Source: Dentipellis sp. KUC8613 | Lineage: Eukaryota; Basidiomycota; Agaricomycetes; Russulales; Hericiaceae | Direction: 5' to 3' | Length of the DNA: 64,000 nt | Assembly: GCA_002286715.1 (NCBI GenBank) | Contig: NSJX01000013.1 | Coordinates: 356,625-420,624 of the forward strand | Translations under genes and position numbers: made by a program | The notes under the pieces: generated by a model | Database searches by the model: none | Seen by the model: only the letters and a program-made list of their open reading frames with translations | What the model was told of the DNA's origin: nothing | Part shown: one piece after another, positions 31,916 through 44,900 of the stretch | Layout of the letters: each line of letters opens with the position of its first letter | How positions within the stretch are numbered: the stretch's first letter is position 1

Positions 31916-34900
31916 GGCGGCGGTCTCGCGAATGGTCGCCGGTGGTGTTTCATGACTCGTTCCGGGGGGATATGGAGCATTTGGTTTCGTTGTACTTTTA
32001 CTTATCATACATACATTCTGATTATACCTCTTGGTCGCGTGGTGTGTATCAAACATCCGACTCAAGACGTGTAGGATATAGAAGGTAACCGTTTCGCTTC
32101 ATATCTCATTGTCCGAATGCTGACGCAACTTTTGTTGGAAGTTTCTAGGCTTATGCTATGCTATAGAACATATACCGGCAATCTGCATTCCTCCACGAAT
32201 ATTTATTGGCATGCGCATCTGTTTATCCAATTATTTGCTGTTTTGTCGCGATCTTTCTAGGGTTCGCCCATGTGAATGCTATTCGCCTCGTGTGCCGTTC
32301 ACCAATCTAGACTGGTCGCCCGACTTCGTTCCCACTTCAGCTCGCGAAGTCGTTGGCACGACAACAGCACCTACCGCTGATCTGATCCACACTCCGCGCA
32401 CTTGTCTGACACGCGGCGTGCAGGAACTAGGCCGACGGTGAGCTTTACCACATCCATTGGTTCATCTCGATCACATTCCATTTATTTGACCTATGTGTAG
32501 TTACCCTGTGGGCGGCCGACCATGCACGTTCCGTGAGGCAAAATCCGCATGGAACAACTTCATCTGTACGGCATCGACGCTCAGAATGGGAACATGCACG
32601 TCTATTATATCGGCTGTGGGCTCGTAATTACCGGCGTGCTGCACATGCACTGTGATCACTTTATACGGCTTATATGACTGCTTCACCTTCTAGGTGCGCC
32701 TCTGCAAAATGGAAGCAATACCGATTCATTGCGGCATTCGCCTCGGGGCACAGGGCCCAGGCATGCACTCAGTGAGTGTTACGTGACTTTGACAGTACTT
32801 CTGACTCACGGGGTGGGCCTAGAGCGGACAAAGATCTGCAGCCCGTCTGTTTAGTCCTGTAAACGTCTCGGCTTCCTCGAAGATATAGTCCTGGAAGAAC
32901 GTACGCGAACCCGTTCGAAGGACAATGTCCGGGAAAGTCCCGGGCCATCACAGATGTGGGCGTTGCTTTTGGTGTCATACGGACTAGTCCGAACGTCGCA
33001 ACGTTTGCATCTCGCCTTGCCGTAGGCTAGAGCCTGTGTGTGCTCGGGAACGTCTCGTAAGATACATTGCTACGCCTGCCTTCCCTGCGTTATCAGACCC
33101 ATTAACATCAGTTGGTTGTAGCAATCTCGCTGTTCTCCGTCGGCGCACTGATGGACTAACAGTGCTTTTGCTTTCGTTATGACTGCGCTGCTCCGACGCA
33201 GCGAGGATGGTGCTAGAGCGCCCGCCTTCGCGAGGGCATGTCGGCAATGCCCTTCTATCGAGTAACACGAAGGCTGGGAAGTGAGGGATCTCTTGGATGT
33301 GTGGCCGCGAGGTGATGGACTTCTGCTAGTTTGATGGGTCGTGACGAGACATGCTAAGCTTACATAGTGAGCGACTTCTTAGGGTCCCGGCTGACAGTTG
33401 TCTAACCACTGTCTAGATCAACCGCGTGGATTCACCTTATTCGACGGGCGCGCTGGGGACCTCCGAGGCTATCTCGAGGTCCTCGGATAATTTCGCTTCC
33501 ACTGCTTTGGTGCTTCATTGTTCGTCTATTCTGCTTGGTGGAGTAACGGCCCCCGATCGTGTACTGAAGGAATTCAGGTACGTCGTGTCCTCATCTCTGG
33601 GCGGGACGCTGTGGATTGTGTTGGTTGTCCATACACCATTGCAGCGGATCGTGGCCTAATGTCTTGCGATGACAACTGATCAAATTCATGCTCAATATTA
33701 GGACAACCCTTCCCGACCGTCCCTGACCTGAAGAAGATGGCGGAAGAACCGAGCGCACGCACTCGAGCACCTCGTCACCCGGGTGGTCAGGAGGGTGTCG
33801 CCCAGCCCACAACATGCTACTTCTGTCTAGAAGCGTGGGTGTGCCAGCTGGGGGATCGTGCCTTGGTAACGTAAGTCTCTGATTCGCTTCCGCAGCTGAC
33901 AGTCATTCGTCCCCCAAATCTCGTTGATACACCCTTTCCATCTTCGCGGTTCCACTTGCGAGTGTCTTCCACGTCCTGGGCCTCAATTTAAACGAATCTT
34001 CTTTTTCTTTGGAGCTCCTTTCGACGCTAAAAGTATGTAATCAAGTCCGGAACCTTCGTACCTTGGAGCCCTTCAGAGATCTGACGATGTATCAACGCTC
34101 ATACATCGTGTACTGCAGACCCCCAGATACGAACCCCCTTTTCGCTCTTCACACCCGCGCTCGCGCCCCGGACCGCACAGGCCTGCCAGTGAACAGCGCG
34201 CCGCTGCCCCTCAAGCTTTTGTTGACACGGTCGCTCGTCGTCGGTTGCTGATTGGATGTCCCCAGTCCCTGTGCCCGCCCGCCTTCCGCTTCCGGCCATG
34301 TCACTCATTCAAGAAACAGCCCCATTCCCATACTGCCGTACCTCTCCCACGCGACCCACCACCGTCGCATCCTCCGAGCATTCTCTTGGCCGCTTTCATG
34401 TGGATGTGTACCTCCTTTTGCAAGGTCGTCTCCGGCAGACGCATGCCAAGCAGTTGTGGCTCCAATAGCGAACCCGCCTCAAGGTGCGCTTGTCCGCAGG
34501 TTCCTGCAGAAGGGGGGTCGAAAAGCGCGTAGTGTCACAACAGAGTGGGGCAGGGGGTATCAACAAGTGTCACGAAACGCACTGGCCGCCTTGGAGCAGC
34601 TCGACATATGCGCCGGGCTATCCTGAAACGAGCAGACAAGGCAAGTCGTTGGGTGTGCATCCGAATATACCGTCGATCTTTCTGTTCTGACCAGAGTTTT
34701 CTGATTAAGTTTGCTCGCGGCAAGCAAGGCGCTCCGTTTCAACATCATAGCTTTTTTTTTTTTTTTTCATCGTGCCACGGAGGCTCCTGAAAATGATCCT
34801 AACTGTTTCATCGGAATTGGTACGGGGAACAAGGTGCCGGTGGTCCATGTAACAACTGACTCCTTGGGGCTTGACCGGCCAATTTGCAACCGCACAAGCG

Positions 34901-36351
34901 TCATCGCATCTTTTCCTAGACCGAAAGGGGAGGGGAAATATATACGCACGGGTCGCGCTCCCCATTGCAAGAGCACCGAACAGCGGTGGGTCTGAGTTCC
35001 AGCCTCAAGGTGAAATTTCGCGTCGAGAACCCTTTCAGCCTATCTCCAAGGACGAAATGACTACAGGCCTTCCGACCGAGCCCCGCCTACAATGCCTCGT
35101 TGAACGCGTCCTTCGTGACCAGAGCAGAAACGGGATGACGGATCGAGCTACCCCAGACGAACCATCTTGCGCATAGTTTACAGTTTAAGGGGAAGCTTCG
35201 CCTTACCTAAATCAAACGACTGGCCCCGCATATGCATATGCTCATGCGACGATCATTTACAGTAGCTTGTGCTTGCAGGCCCGAAACCGAAATTCTGTAT
35301 CGCCGACATCGTTGCGACTCGCTATTTCCATTTTGCCCAATCCGCCAGCCGGAGTGTACCGTTTTTCAGGCCAGATGGCGATGAAATGGCCGGCTACTCA
35401 CCATCGCTGAGTATAAAGAAATGACCGCTGATCCACTTTCTAGAAAGCACGGTACTATATTGGCCTTCCTCCCGGAGGCTTTACTCGGGCGCAAACCCGC
35501 GTTCATACATGGCCCAGGCGGAGGCCCAGGGTAAAGTCAATTGAGATGCAGCTGCCATATACGCACCGCTGTCGTGTGTGAAACTGCCCGAAGTCGTATA
35601 TGGACGCGCTATTGATACGAGGTCTAATTCTAGCTATCTTGCTTCTCGTCTTCTTTCGCCGCGATAAGGGCATGCCCGGCGAATACAAACCTTTGTTCTC
35701 AATGCAGGTGTTTGCATGCATGCACGACAGTTGTCGAGACACGGGTCATGTTGGAGTTGGAAACGGTTGTTTGGCACACCCGGATGCGATAGGCAGATCG
35801 TCCCCCACTGCCTCGCCGGGCGGGCGCAGACATACGTCACGAAGAGCCGTGCCCATGCCCGCGCGTTCGAGAAGCGAGGGGGAGTTGTGCGGTCTGGAGT
35901 CTGCATCCGCGGTGAAGTGAATGGAAAACGCCATCGATGTCAGCGATAGCCACCTGCGCTCCTGCCTGACAAGTTCATCTGCTCTCAAGCTCGCACGGTG
36001 TCCAACAAGCTCTTGCGGCAGAAGGTGGACGTCACACACCCCGTGGAGTTCATCTCATCGGAATAATTATCAGGATACAGTTTGACGTGTAATGGGTAAA
36101 CATACAATCCCGCGAGACCAAGAAATTAGCCGAGAGTAATGACATGGGGGTTCCAAGAGAAGATGTGACGGGTGAGAGTCGTGCCGCAAGCTCTAATGCA
36201 GGCAAGGATGATCTTTACAACGTCCTGATCTAGTAGTACAATGTCCTGCATAGCACCAGGATTAGAACACAACGCTGGAACGTGCATTGATGAACAAGAA
36301 AAGCACATACCGATGATCAACGACCAAGCTCGATGCAAACAGTCTGATACC
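31916..36351. other. Gene-poor region, 4.4 kb
   Basis: No recognisable gene between the LysM gene and the 3' end of the first WOPR gene. One plus-strand frame (35600-35920, MDALLIRGLILAILLLVFF) predicts a membrane helix but has no family support. A run of 16 T lies at 34752-34767. I saw no LTRs, inverted repeats or transposase remnants by eye. Confidence 0.45.
34752..34767 (+). repeat. Homopolymer of 16 T
   Basis: Sixteen consecutive T in gene-poor DNA. On the minus strand this is a poly(A) run, which could be the scar of a retroposed transcript, but no flanking target-site duplication was recognised. Confidence 0.85.
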
Positions 36352-37405
36352 TCAAAATCTAGTCGTGTTGAGAGACAGAAGGGCGACTTCCGTGATAGGA
36401 TCTCGTCTCCGATGGCGGATATTTTGAAGCTCCTCGAGAGGCGCCAGCCGTAATCCATTATACTGGGAAGGCGGCGGCGGAGGGAACCGTGCGACGTCTC
36501 CTACATCTCGCCAGGGCTCAGCTGGTGGATCCTGATGAGACCTGGGGATATGCAAGGGTGTACCTCGATCATGATGAATCTGAAACGAAGCATATTCGGG
36601 AAAGGGATCTGAGTCGAACTGTCCTTGGGACGGCTGGTCATCTGGCGGGGATGTGCGCATTGCCCGAGCAGCATTCTCGCGTAAGCGACTTGTACGTGCA
36701 CAGATATACCGCCCAGAAGGGACAACTATGGATCGCAGCATGGGAATATCGTCAACTGTAGCGAGATGGTTGAGGGTTTCCTGCGTCCAGTAGGCATCTG
36801 GCAAGTATAGTCAGACTTGGTGAAGAAGAAAGAAGATGAGGCTTACTGAGGTGCCATTTCTTGGCTCCAATGGGATTGCCGACGTACACAGAATAGGTCT
36901 GTTTCACCATTCGCTCTCCCTTGCGGCGAGGGTACAACCAACTTATGGTGCCTTCTTGCTGATACCTGGATAGCGTGAATTTAGCGACGTGTAATAGGGT
37001 GCGGCGGGATATGCATACCGTATGGCCCGTGTTCGTTCGACCATGAGAGACTTGGGAGCATCGCCCTTTTCATGGTAGAAGAGAAAGTCCTAGAAGAGTC
37101 ACGATAGGTCGACGTCAGACGCACGGAGAAGCGGTGAGATAATAAGCCATACTTACGTCGCGGGCGCGGGAGGGACCCCAACTCCTGCCTTCGGTGAAGC
37201 GCTCAATGCCTTGTTCGATGGACTCGGAGATGGTGCTGCTGCGCTCCTCCCAGACGTAGACGCACCCAGGGCAGAGAGCCATTCTCTCTTCGCTGTCGAG
37301 ACGACGGGACACCATGGGGAGCAAACCTTGGTCCACGGCATGGAAGATGATGTCGGCGTCTCTGGTGGTGCGGACGCGAAGCCCAGTGCATGTTGGGGGC
37401 TGCAT
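36352..37405 (-). CDS. WOPR-domain (Gti1/Pac2) transcriptional regulator, copy 1
   Basis: Fungal DNA-binding regulator of the Wor1/Pac2/Gti1/Ryp1 family, which controls morphogenetic switching, sporulation or virulence-related programmes elsewhere. Start ATG 37403-37405 (MQPPTCTGLRVRTTRDADII). WOPR part A: FHAVDQGLLPMVSRRLDSEE, then CVYVWEERS and GIERFTEGRSWGPSRARD. A phase-0 intron (37090-37156) is followed by DFLFYHEKGDAPKSL. Part B: ERMVKQTYSVYVG, KKWHL, a phase-1 intron, then NAYWTQETLNHLATVDDIPM. The disordered Pro-rich tail ends with LAPLEELQNIRHRRRDP and TEVALLSLNTTRF (36355-36447), a motif shared with copies 2 and 3. About 280 residues. TATAAG lies at 37466-37471 on the minus strand. 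Confidence 0.88.
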
Positions 37406-39887
37406 GGTGGAGGGGGGAGTGTCGGCGGAAGAGAACAAAGAGAGCGGGGAGGAGGGGGGACGGCACTTATACGAACGGCCGGGGTACTGTCAGAATTCAA
37501 AGATGGAGGCAGTGGCCTGTGGCTGAGAGCGCCCCGGGAGAGATATATTGGAACACCTACATGGACCAACCATACAAGTACAAGGGCAGCCCCCGTAACG
37601 TGGTAGGTTCGGTCTGGGATCAAAAGGTTGTTTCTTTAATTGCAAAGGATCGCTGAACTCTATCTTTCCCTTTTGGCACTGCACGGCCCGCATCAGCTTC
37701 AGCAGAAAAGAAATTACTATATCGATGCCAACGATCTTCTGCGCCGCCCTACACCCTCTTACCCACATGGAGAACATGGCGCGTATCAGACTTCCGTAAT
37801 GTCCTACTTGCGAGGGACGCTTGCATCGAGGTGAAGAACGCGACCCGTCGTTGTCACAATCTTTGTGTGCAAATCTACTACAAACTATGAGCCGGATATC
37901 GCAAGAGATGAAAAGACGGCGAGGACGAAGCCGATCCTGAAGATACGAGGACCCGGTCGAGGAGAAGATTCCCACAGCGAGATTTTGCAACAGGACGGAC
38001 CGAGATTGAGGAGTCGGATGGAGCATGTGGAGGGGGATTGGCAGAGCCCGGGGAGGGAGTTCTAGAGGGGTGCATGGGAGCCAGGCTTAGCCAACGATTG
38101 CTGTCGTTAGTCCCGTCCGGAGTCGCTGGCATTGAATTCAGACTAATCTCACCAAATATGGCTAACTATCCTTGATCCCCTCAATAACCTCCGAGCCTCC
38201 ACCTCACCCTCTGTCGTCGTCGATCTCCCTTTCTCTCGTCCCAGCTATTCTCTTTCGACGCTTGTCTGTCTATTGGCTCTCCAATCTCCCGTATCCCGTG
38301 GCATTCATTGTCTCCCACGCCCATTTCTTGCTCAGAACACCGCACTTTTCCGACCCTGAATACGATTCTTCTTCTACCCATGGCCCGCATCTGATATTCT
38401 CCAAAAAACAAGTCACCGTTGCGTAACGTCTGACTCATTTTAGTCCCACTTCTCTCATACGTTCGGAATCTCTTCGGACTCTGTGACACCAGTGCGCGTT
38501 AGTCGGGTACCTTGACCCATTGTCTAAAATATAACTGACGACAGTTTAGCGACAGCTCATTTTTTAATGAACGCTACCGTCACCGCCGTAGCGCAGAACG
38601 TCGCAAGCAAGAGTCGGCGTAATGGGTAACACGTCTTGGACACCCATTCAATACTTCCCGCTTTCCGAATCAGCTCTTCTTTCCGAAGTCTTCGTGAACG
38701 CCGTTTACATATAAGTTCGATACATGTCTCATAATCTCGACCTGTCATCTATCCAGTGAAACAGGTAGTTTGGTCCGCCCCTACTCCGATGGCCCTCCGC
38801 ATATCATATACTTGTTCCCCAACGGACCGCGTTTCGCAGCCCCCGTTACGGCTTCTCGTAAGTTTCCACTTCAGGACCAGTCAACTTCTGGAACGCTCGC
38901 TTCTTACAATACCGCACCCCAGTCACACCGAGGCACCGAGGGGCCTCGATCACACGGTCAGAGTACCAATGTGGATCCCTGCATCCTGTATCCCCTCCCT
39001 CACGCACCCAAACTAGGATCCCTGTCGTGTCAGACCATATGGCTCACTCTGGGGACAGCTGTCTCGGGAAGCGAGGAAGCAGAGTTCCATATGATTGTCG
39101 TACATTCAGCGCTACATACACCGAGCCGGTAGTCGCCTCACGCCCGTCCTGAACAATCCATAGTCTCACCCAGAAAGACATCGCCATCTTCCCAACACCC
39201 GGTTTCTGCTGCACCGTGTGGTCCCAGATTGATGCCAGTGGCCATCTGTTGGTATGTCGATCACCCCTGTTGCCGTATTCTAAAACGCTGATAGCTACCT
39301 CGGACTAGTATGTTCCACAGTGGAATCCGTCCTTCGTATGCGCTCGGGTGTAGCCTCCACGCCACGTCTTTACTTCATCAAGTATCAATTCACAGCAAGT
39401 CAGTTCCCCTTTAACCAACATGTTGGGTTCGAGGGTGCTCATGGTTGTGCGCCATGCGCCATACGTGTTCGCATCCCTCTTGCCAGTGACATGGGAACAG
39501 GTCCGATCGACCGAGCCTCGTATTCCCATCTGAATTTCTCCGGTCATCTCCTAACACCGTTCCTTTCGATACAGTTGCCTGCCTGAAGATGCTGTCACCA
39601 TAGGCACATTTGCTACGCGTTGGTTGAGATGCAGTGGAACCACACCGTCGGCCGACGCCACTAATTGAGCCACTGTCGACGCCGGTATCCGTCCCGCTCC
39701 ATCGCCAAGGCATCCAGATGGGACCGAGCTTTTAAGCGCTCATCACGGTGTACGCTGTTTCCATCCGGCTGGCGGCACCGTCAGTAATGTTCGACTTCAA
39801 CAACGTTTCCATGATACAATGCGACGGTAGTTATTCCGACAGGATATATGTAAATATGTCGACATCACAATACCGCATGCCGGTGAT
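37406..39887. other. Intergenic upstream of WOPR copy 1, 2.5 kb
   Basis: Lies between the WOPR copy 1 start and the GLTP stop (both minus). A 120-codon frame at 38770-39132 and neighbouring fragments (for example DIAIFPTPGFCCTVWSQIDA near 39180) could be remnants of a decayed gene, but there is no intact frame and no family I recognise. Confidence 0.4.
37466..37471 (-). promoter_or_regulatory. TATA box of WOPR copy 1
   Basis: Minus-strand GTATAAGTG about 60 bp before the ATG at 37405, followed by a C/T-rich leader. The same TATAAG hexamer precedes WOPR copy 2. Confidence 0.5.
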
Positions 39888-40728
39888 TTAGAACCCCTTT
39901 CCCCAGTTCCCGTCCGCATAGAACTTCTCCATCTTCGCCACAATTGCAGCGAGAGCCGTAAGCCACGCGTCCAGCTCCTCGTCCATCTTTTCCTGCGAGA
40001 TCTCGGCACCGCCAGCGGGGTCAGCACGCAGTTTTGCGAAGAAATCAGCACGATAGGGGCACGCCTTGAGAGCCACCTGCAGATAATCGTGACAGACGCT
40101 TGTATATCAGCACTTCAGATAGATTATATGCCAGTACGCACGGCAAAGACACCCTTCACGACAAAGTTATGGAATTTCTTGAGCGTGACCTCGTAAGACT
40201 TGGCAAACGCAGCCGCCAACTCTTCCGACTTATTTGCCTGCGCGTTCTGGAGAGCCTTGCATGTGAACGAAAGACCACGGAGTAGCCACATCAGGCCCTC
40301 AGTCGCGGTCCTCTTCTTCTCGCCCTTCTCGTTCTCCACGAGCTTCTCAAGGGTGTTCGAGAGCTTGGGCGTGGCCTCATAACGCGCGCGCACTTTCTAG
40401 AGAATGTATCTAACGCATGAGGGATTGGTCTCTCTTAGCAGGAAAGAACGTACCGCGATGTTGCCCTTAATGTCAGCCTGAACGACCGAAAAGGCAGTCG
40501 AGCCCAACAGGTCTTTGGGTTCCGCTTCAGTAACTGCACCCGGGACTCAAGCTGCCAGCGCACCAAACAATCCTACAAGACCATCCGATGCGCTCAGGAA
40601 CGCCAGGGTGTCAACGCCCTCGTCGGTGACTGGGACATTCGCAAACGACTAGCCTCACAACCTTCAGAAACGGTTCAAAGAATGAAATGGCGAGCACATA
40701 CTGTGACGGACTCGAGATAAGGTGCCAT
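39888..40728 (-). CDS. Glycolipid transfer protein (GLTP) domain protein
   Basis: Cytosolic carrier that moves glycosphingolipids between membranes. Start ATG 40726-40728 (MAPYLESVT), intron, SFANVPVTDEGVDTLAFLSA, SDGLVGLF | D LLGSTAFSVVQADIKGNI, VRARYEATPKLSNTLEKLV, then the family core TATEGLMWLLRGLSFTCKAL with the conserved Trp, SYEVTLKKFHNFVVKGVFAV (conserved His) and VALKACPYRADFFAKL. It ends YADGNWGKGF with stop 39888-39890. The frame contains a TGA at 40547-40549, but a 51-nt intron (40513-40563) removes it and creates the Asp codon in LFD, matching the family. So the gene is intact, not a pseudogene. About 200 residues. It is divergent from the methionine sulfoxide reductase gene. Confidence 0.9.
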
Positions 40729-41077
40729 AGTGTGTTAAAGATTGGTATGGTCGTGTCAAACGTGGTCGTGATGAACGTGGTGCGGGGCTGTAGCTGCCTG
40801 CTGGCCGTACGTTGTATGCAGTGCTGGTTACCTCGAGGTATTTGATCAGATAGGAATCTAGATCTAATCTAATCATGCCACAGCTTTGACGCCTTAATTA
40901 ACGGAGTAAACGCGATCTCGCAGCAGACTTTCTTTCGCGAACCCCTTGCAGCTTCCTCCACAAGCCCCTTGACTACATCGGTGAGTACGGATATTACACG
41001 CAGTATTACTCCGGAACTGATTCAATTTTATTGATATGAAATACGTCTGGGAAACCAGGACATAATTCACACGGAAT
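40729..41077. promoter_or_regulatory. Shared divergent promoter of GLTP and fRMsr genes
   Basis: 349 bp between the two ATG codons. No TATA box or other element was identified by eye. Confidence 0.45.
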
Positions 41078-41881
41078 ATGCCCCACGCAGATAGCTCCCT
41101 GGTCCCCTCGACCATAAAGACGCGTGCCGAGTTCTGGGCGCATGTCCACGACCAGCTGTCCGCTCTCATTGATGGACAAGGGGACTGGGTGAAGAATTTG
41201 TCACCACATCTCTCTCAGCACGCTCATTTTAATCCACATTAACCAGGTGACAAACCTCGCGAACGCGTCCTCACTCATCTACAATGCGCTGCTCTCCTTT
41301 GAACCGTTCGGGAATGGCGGCTCAGCGGTGAACTGGTGTGGTAAGTTTTCGCAATCGCGCACTCCGCCTTCTTCTCAGACTCTCTCCGGAACGCACAACT
41401 CGCTCCGCTCCACCGGATTGGACGCGGAAGACGCGAGAGGCATCGAGATTCATTTTAGACTGACCAATGTACTACAGGATTTTACATCGACTCCACGCTG
41501 TTCCCACTGCCCAAGTTCACATCCCGACAAACAAGCGACCCCGCGGGCGCGAGCCGTATGCTGCTGGGCCCCTTTTGTGGCAAGCCGGCCTGCCAGTTCA
41601 TCAACACCACCCCAGGGAAGGCGCGGGGCGTGTGCGCGGACGCGTTCCTGTCTGGGAAGACGCTCCTGGTGCCCGATGTCAACGCATATCCCGGACACAT
41701 CGCCTGCGACGGCGAGACGAACAGCGAAGTCGTCGTGCCCCTCGTTCTGGGCCTCGGAGACAAGCAAGTCCGCCTCGGCGTTCTTGACTTAGATTGTCTC
41801 GCACTCGGAGGATTTACGGAGGAAGATAAAGCGGGGCTAGAAAAGATCGCCCAGCTGCTTGTCACTACGTGCGACTGGTGA
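41078..41881 (+). CDS. Free methionine-(R)-sulfoxide reductase (GAF domain)
   Basis: Reduces free methionine-R-sulfoxide to methionine, protecting against oxidation (fRMsr, yeast YKL069W). Start ATG 41078-41080 (MPHADSSLVPSTIKTRAEFW). Three exons: up to QGDW, then VTNLANASSLIYNALLSFEP to NWC, then GFYIDSTLFPLPKFTS onward. The GAF core with the family cysteines reads LLGPFCGKPACQFINTTPGK, ARGVCADAF, LVPDVNAYPGHIACDGETNS, EVVVPLVLG, LGVLDLDC. The Cys residues in GPFCGKPAC and GVC correspond to the redox pair region of fRMsr. It ends QLLVTTCDW with stop 41879-41881. Length about 205 residues. Its 3' end faces that of cysteinyl-tRNA synthetase, 96 bp away. Confidence 0.92.
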
Positions 41882-41977
41882 CTGGCCACCACTAGGTATC
41901 ACGAATAGCATCCAGTAACTTACAAGACTAAATCTGCGCGCCGCTCCCGTGAGATGTCTAAGATGGAAGCCACAGGC

Positions 41978-44900
41978 TCACTGCCCCTCTCCCTGCTGCT
42001 TCCAAGCAAGGTAGTCCTCGTGCAGCTTCTTCTGCACCGTCCAGTCCTTCTGCACCTTCTTTGTCTGGTTCTTGCTTAGCTCTTTGCCCTCCCCGTCCGT
42101 CAGCGGCAGTCCCGCGTCGTCCCAGCTGCCATAGGTCCCCTCCGGCACATTCGGCGGTTTGAACATTTCCGATGGAGACACGCGACCCCGCTCGAGCTTC
42201 TGCAGCCGCTTCTGACGCTCGGCTTCGACCGACGCGGCTTTTTTCGCGGCCTTTGCCTCAGCCAGGGCCTTCTTTTCGTCCCGAGCCTTGATCAGCTCCG
42301 CTGGGGACACGAGCTTCACAAGAGCCTTGCCGTCTGGTGCGAAACAGACTGAATCAGGCCATCATGTCATATGCACCCTTCCCACGGAAGCTTACCCTCT
42401 TGATCATCAAGAGCCACGCCTAGTGGCACCATATCGATGTCTCGTAACTTGTCACACAGTTTGAGGATCTCCTTCGCCGCTCCGTCACCCTGGGAGATTG
42501 CCAGCTGCCGTACGCCGTCTCTGAATGACGACAGGGCTCGCAGGTACGGCATGAGAACCTCCTCGCGCTGCATGATATGGCGCGTGGGGTCGTTAGAAGG
42601 AGAGTATCACGAAGCACGGGGGGAGCACGACACTCACATTGACCGCGACCTCACCATCAGCATGGTCCTGACCCCACCCGATTTCCGCCCGCTCTCCCTC
42701 TCCCAGACCGAAGATGCGGAGCATGTCGCCCGTCCATCGCGCGACACGCTCGACCACGCCGACGTTGAGAGCCTTCCCGCGGGAGTTGATGTACACATTC
42801 GTGCGAGATACGAGCTCGCGCAGGACGTTCAGCGCCAGGGGGGTATTGAAAGAATCGCAGAGGGCGGCACGGAAGGCGCTTTGGCTCTGATGAAGCCTGA
42901 GTAAAAGTAAAAATGACAAGACGTGTGTAAGGGAACAAGATACATAGAGATTAATGCACGTACGCGTCCGTCAACTCCCGCTCCGGGGCTTCGAAGCCGT
43001 GTCTTCCAGACACACTTGGCCCATCGCTGCGCGCTTGGTTGATCAGTGCCTTTACGATGGTGAAGAAGTTCTAGGGAAGAGTTTGCTGTTATTAGGTCGA
43101 ACATCTCACAAAGATGGGAAAGGCGGACCAGAGACAGGTACGTCATTACTTACGTTGAGGGTCGTCTCTATATTTCGCACTTCTCCGGTCATCAGGGCAT
43201 CCGTGAAATCTACTTTGGCATTCCACAGCTGCAGCAAGAAGGACAGCCGTAACTGTCGAGCAGAATATCGTTGTAGAATTTCCTATATGATTTGACGAAT
43301 TGAAATGAGCGGTTTCATATGGGCGTGCCAGATTAGCTTCGCTCACGTCAATAGTTATGAAATTTTTTAATGACTTGCTCATTTTCAAACCCTCGATGTG
43401 CAAGTGACCCGTGTGGAGGAAGTAATTGACCCAGGCTTCGCAATCATGATGAGCCTGAGCGCTAAAGTCGTCAACGCCCGAGCGCACGATGGAAGATGGC
43501 CGCGTACCTCTGATTGGGCCATCTCATTGTCGTGATGTGGGAATGCTAAGTCAATGCCTCCGGAATGGATGTCCATGTTGTCACCGAAGATAGCAGATGC
43601 CATGACAGAACACTCGATATGCCATCCCGGTCGCCCTTGACCCCACGGCGATGGCCAGGAAGGCTCTCCTGGCTTTGACGCCTTCCACAAGGCAAAGTCC
43701 GCAGCAGATCGGCGCCCGGTAGTGTTCGAAAGAGCGCCTAACATGAGGCGAAGAGGTGTACGGCAGCGTAAGCGCACGTATCGCGATCTACAAATTCCAG
43801 GACCGGTGACTGACCTTCGCCTTCTTCGAGAAGCTCCTTGTTGCCCTTGCTCCAAGGTTCCAATTTTGCGTAAAAGTGATTCTTACTTTGGTCAAATGCG
43901 CGTGTGTCAAAGTACACGCTTCCGTCCACTTCATATCCGAATCCGTTCCGGACTATGCGCTCGACAAAGGAAACAATTTCCGGGACGTACTCAGTCACAC
44001 GAGTGAGTGTGTCAGGTTCCCTGACGTGCAGGCGGGCCATGTCCTCGAAAAACTTTTGCTCCCAGAATGCCGCTAAGGAACGTGAGATTGAGGGATCCGT
44101 TACGGTAGCGCCATACTGCCGAAACGGTCAGTACATGAAGACATTAAGCCAATCAACAGTGTACAACCTGCTGATCGAGGGACAGAGCTAGGACATCTGC
44201 AGCCTCGTCGATGAGTTGGTGGGCGATATCCGTGCTGGTGTGGCCCGATTTCAACATCCCCTGGGCAACCTCTATAGCCGAATATGTTCGGGACTAGCTA
44301 TAAGATTAGCGGATGCACGCAAGCCTGCCAAACGTCACTCCTTACTGCTGCAGACAGATGCATATCGAATTTTTCGTCTCTCGTGAGGCATTCTGCCTTC
44401 CACGCCTTGTCCTGCGCCTTCTTCGTCAGATTGGACCAAGATTGCCACTCAGTTCCCGACGCGGGGACGTCGGCCGGCAACAGCCCTTTCGATAACTTTG
44501 ACCGCACGTAGGATGTCCACGAATCGACAACTTGAGCGATAAGTTCGGGCGACAGAGCTTGCGTCTCTGAGCGAAACTTTTGAACAAGGTGGTTCTGACG
44601 GGCTCGCAGAATTATCTGATGCTGGATTCAATATCATACAGCATGCAGATGCCGCTGAAGCGTACCTTGTCATCAATATCCGTGATGTTCATAACAAAGT
44701 GCACATCGTAGCCAAAGTAGTCGGTCATGATTCTACGTAGTACATCTTGTGTTACGTAGTTCCTGTGTAGGATCAACTGTCAGAACATGTGTACGCGGCA
44801 TCGCCAAAGATGATCCTGTCTCACCGGGCATGGCCCATGTGTGAAGCATCGTAGACGGTAGGGCCGCAGTTGTACCACTTGACATGGCGACCTTCGCGGG

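Noticed and set aside
34741..34790. T16 run as evidence of a retroposed element
   Set aside because: No adjacent element body or target-site duplication recognised.
35600..35920. Plus-strand frame with an N-terminal hydrophobic helix (MDALLIRGLILAILLLVFF)
   Set aside because: Only 106 codons, tail of random-looking composition, no homology I recognise; noted but not called.
40547..40549. In-frame TGA suggesting the GLTP gene is a pseudogene or uses readthrough
   Set aside because: A 51-nt intron with GT-AG ends removes it and restores the family sequence LFDLLGS.
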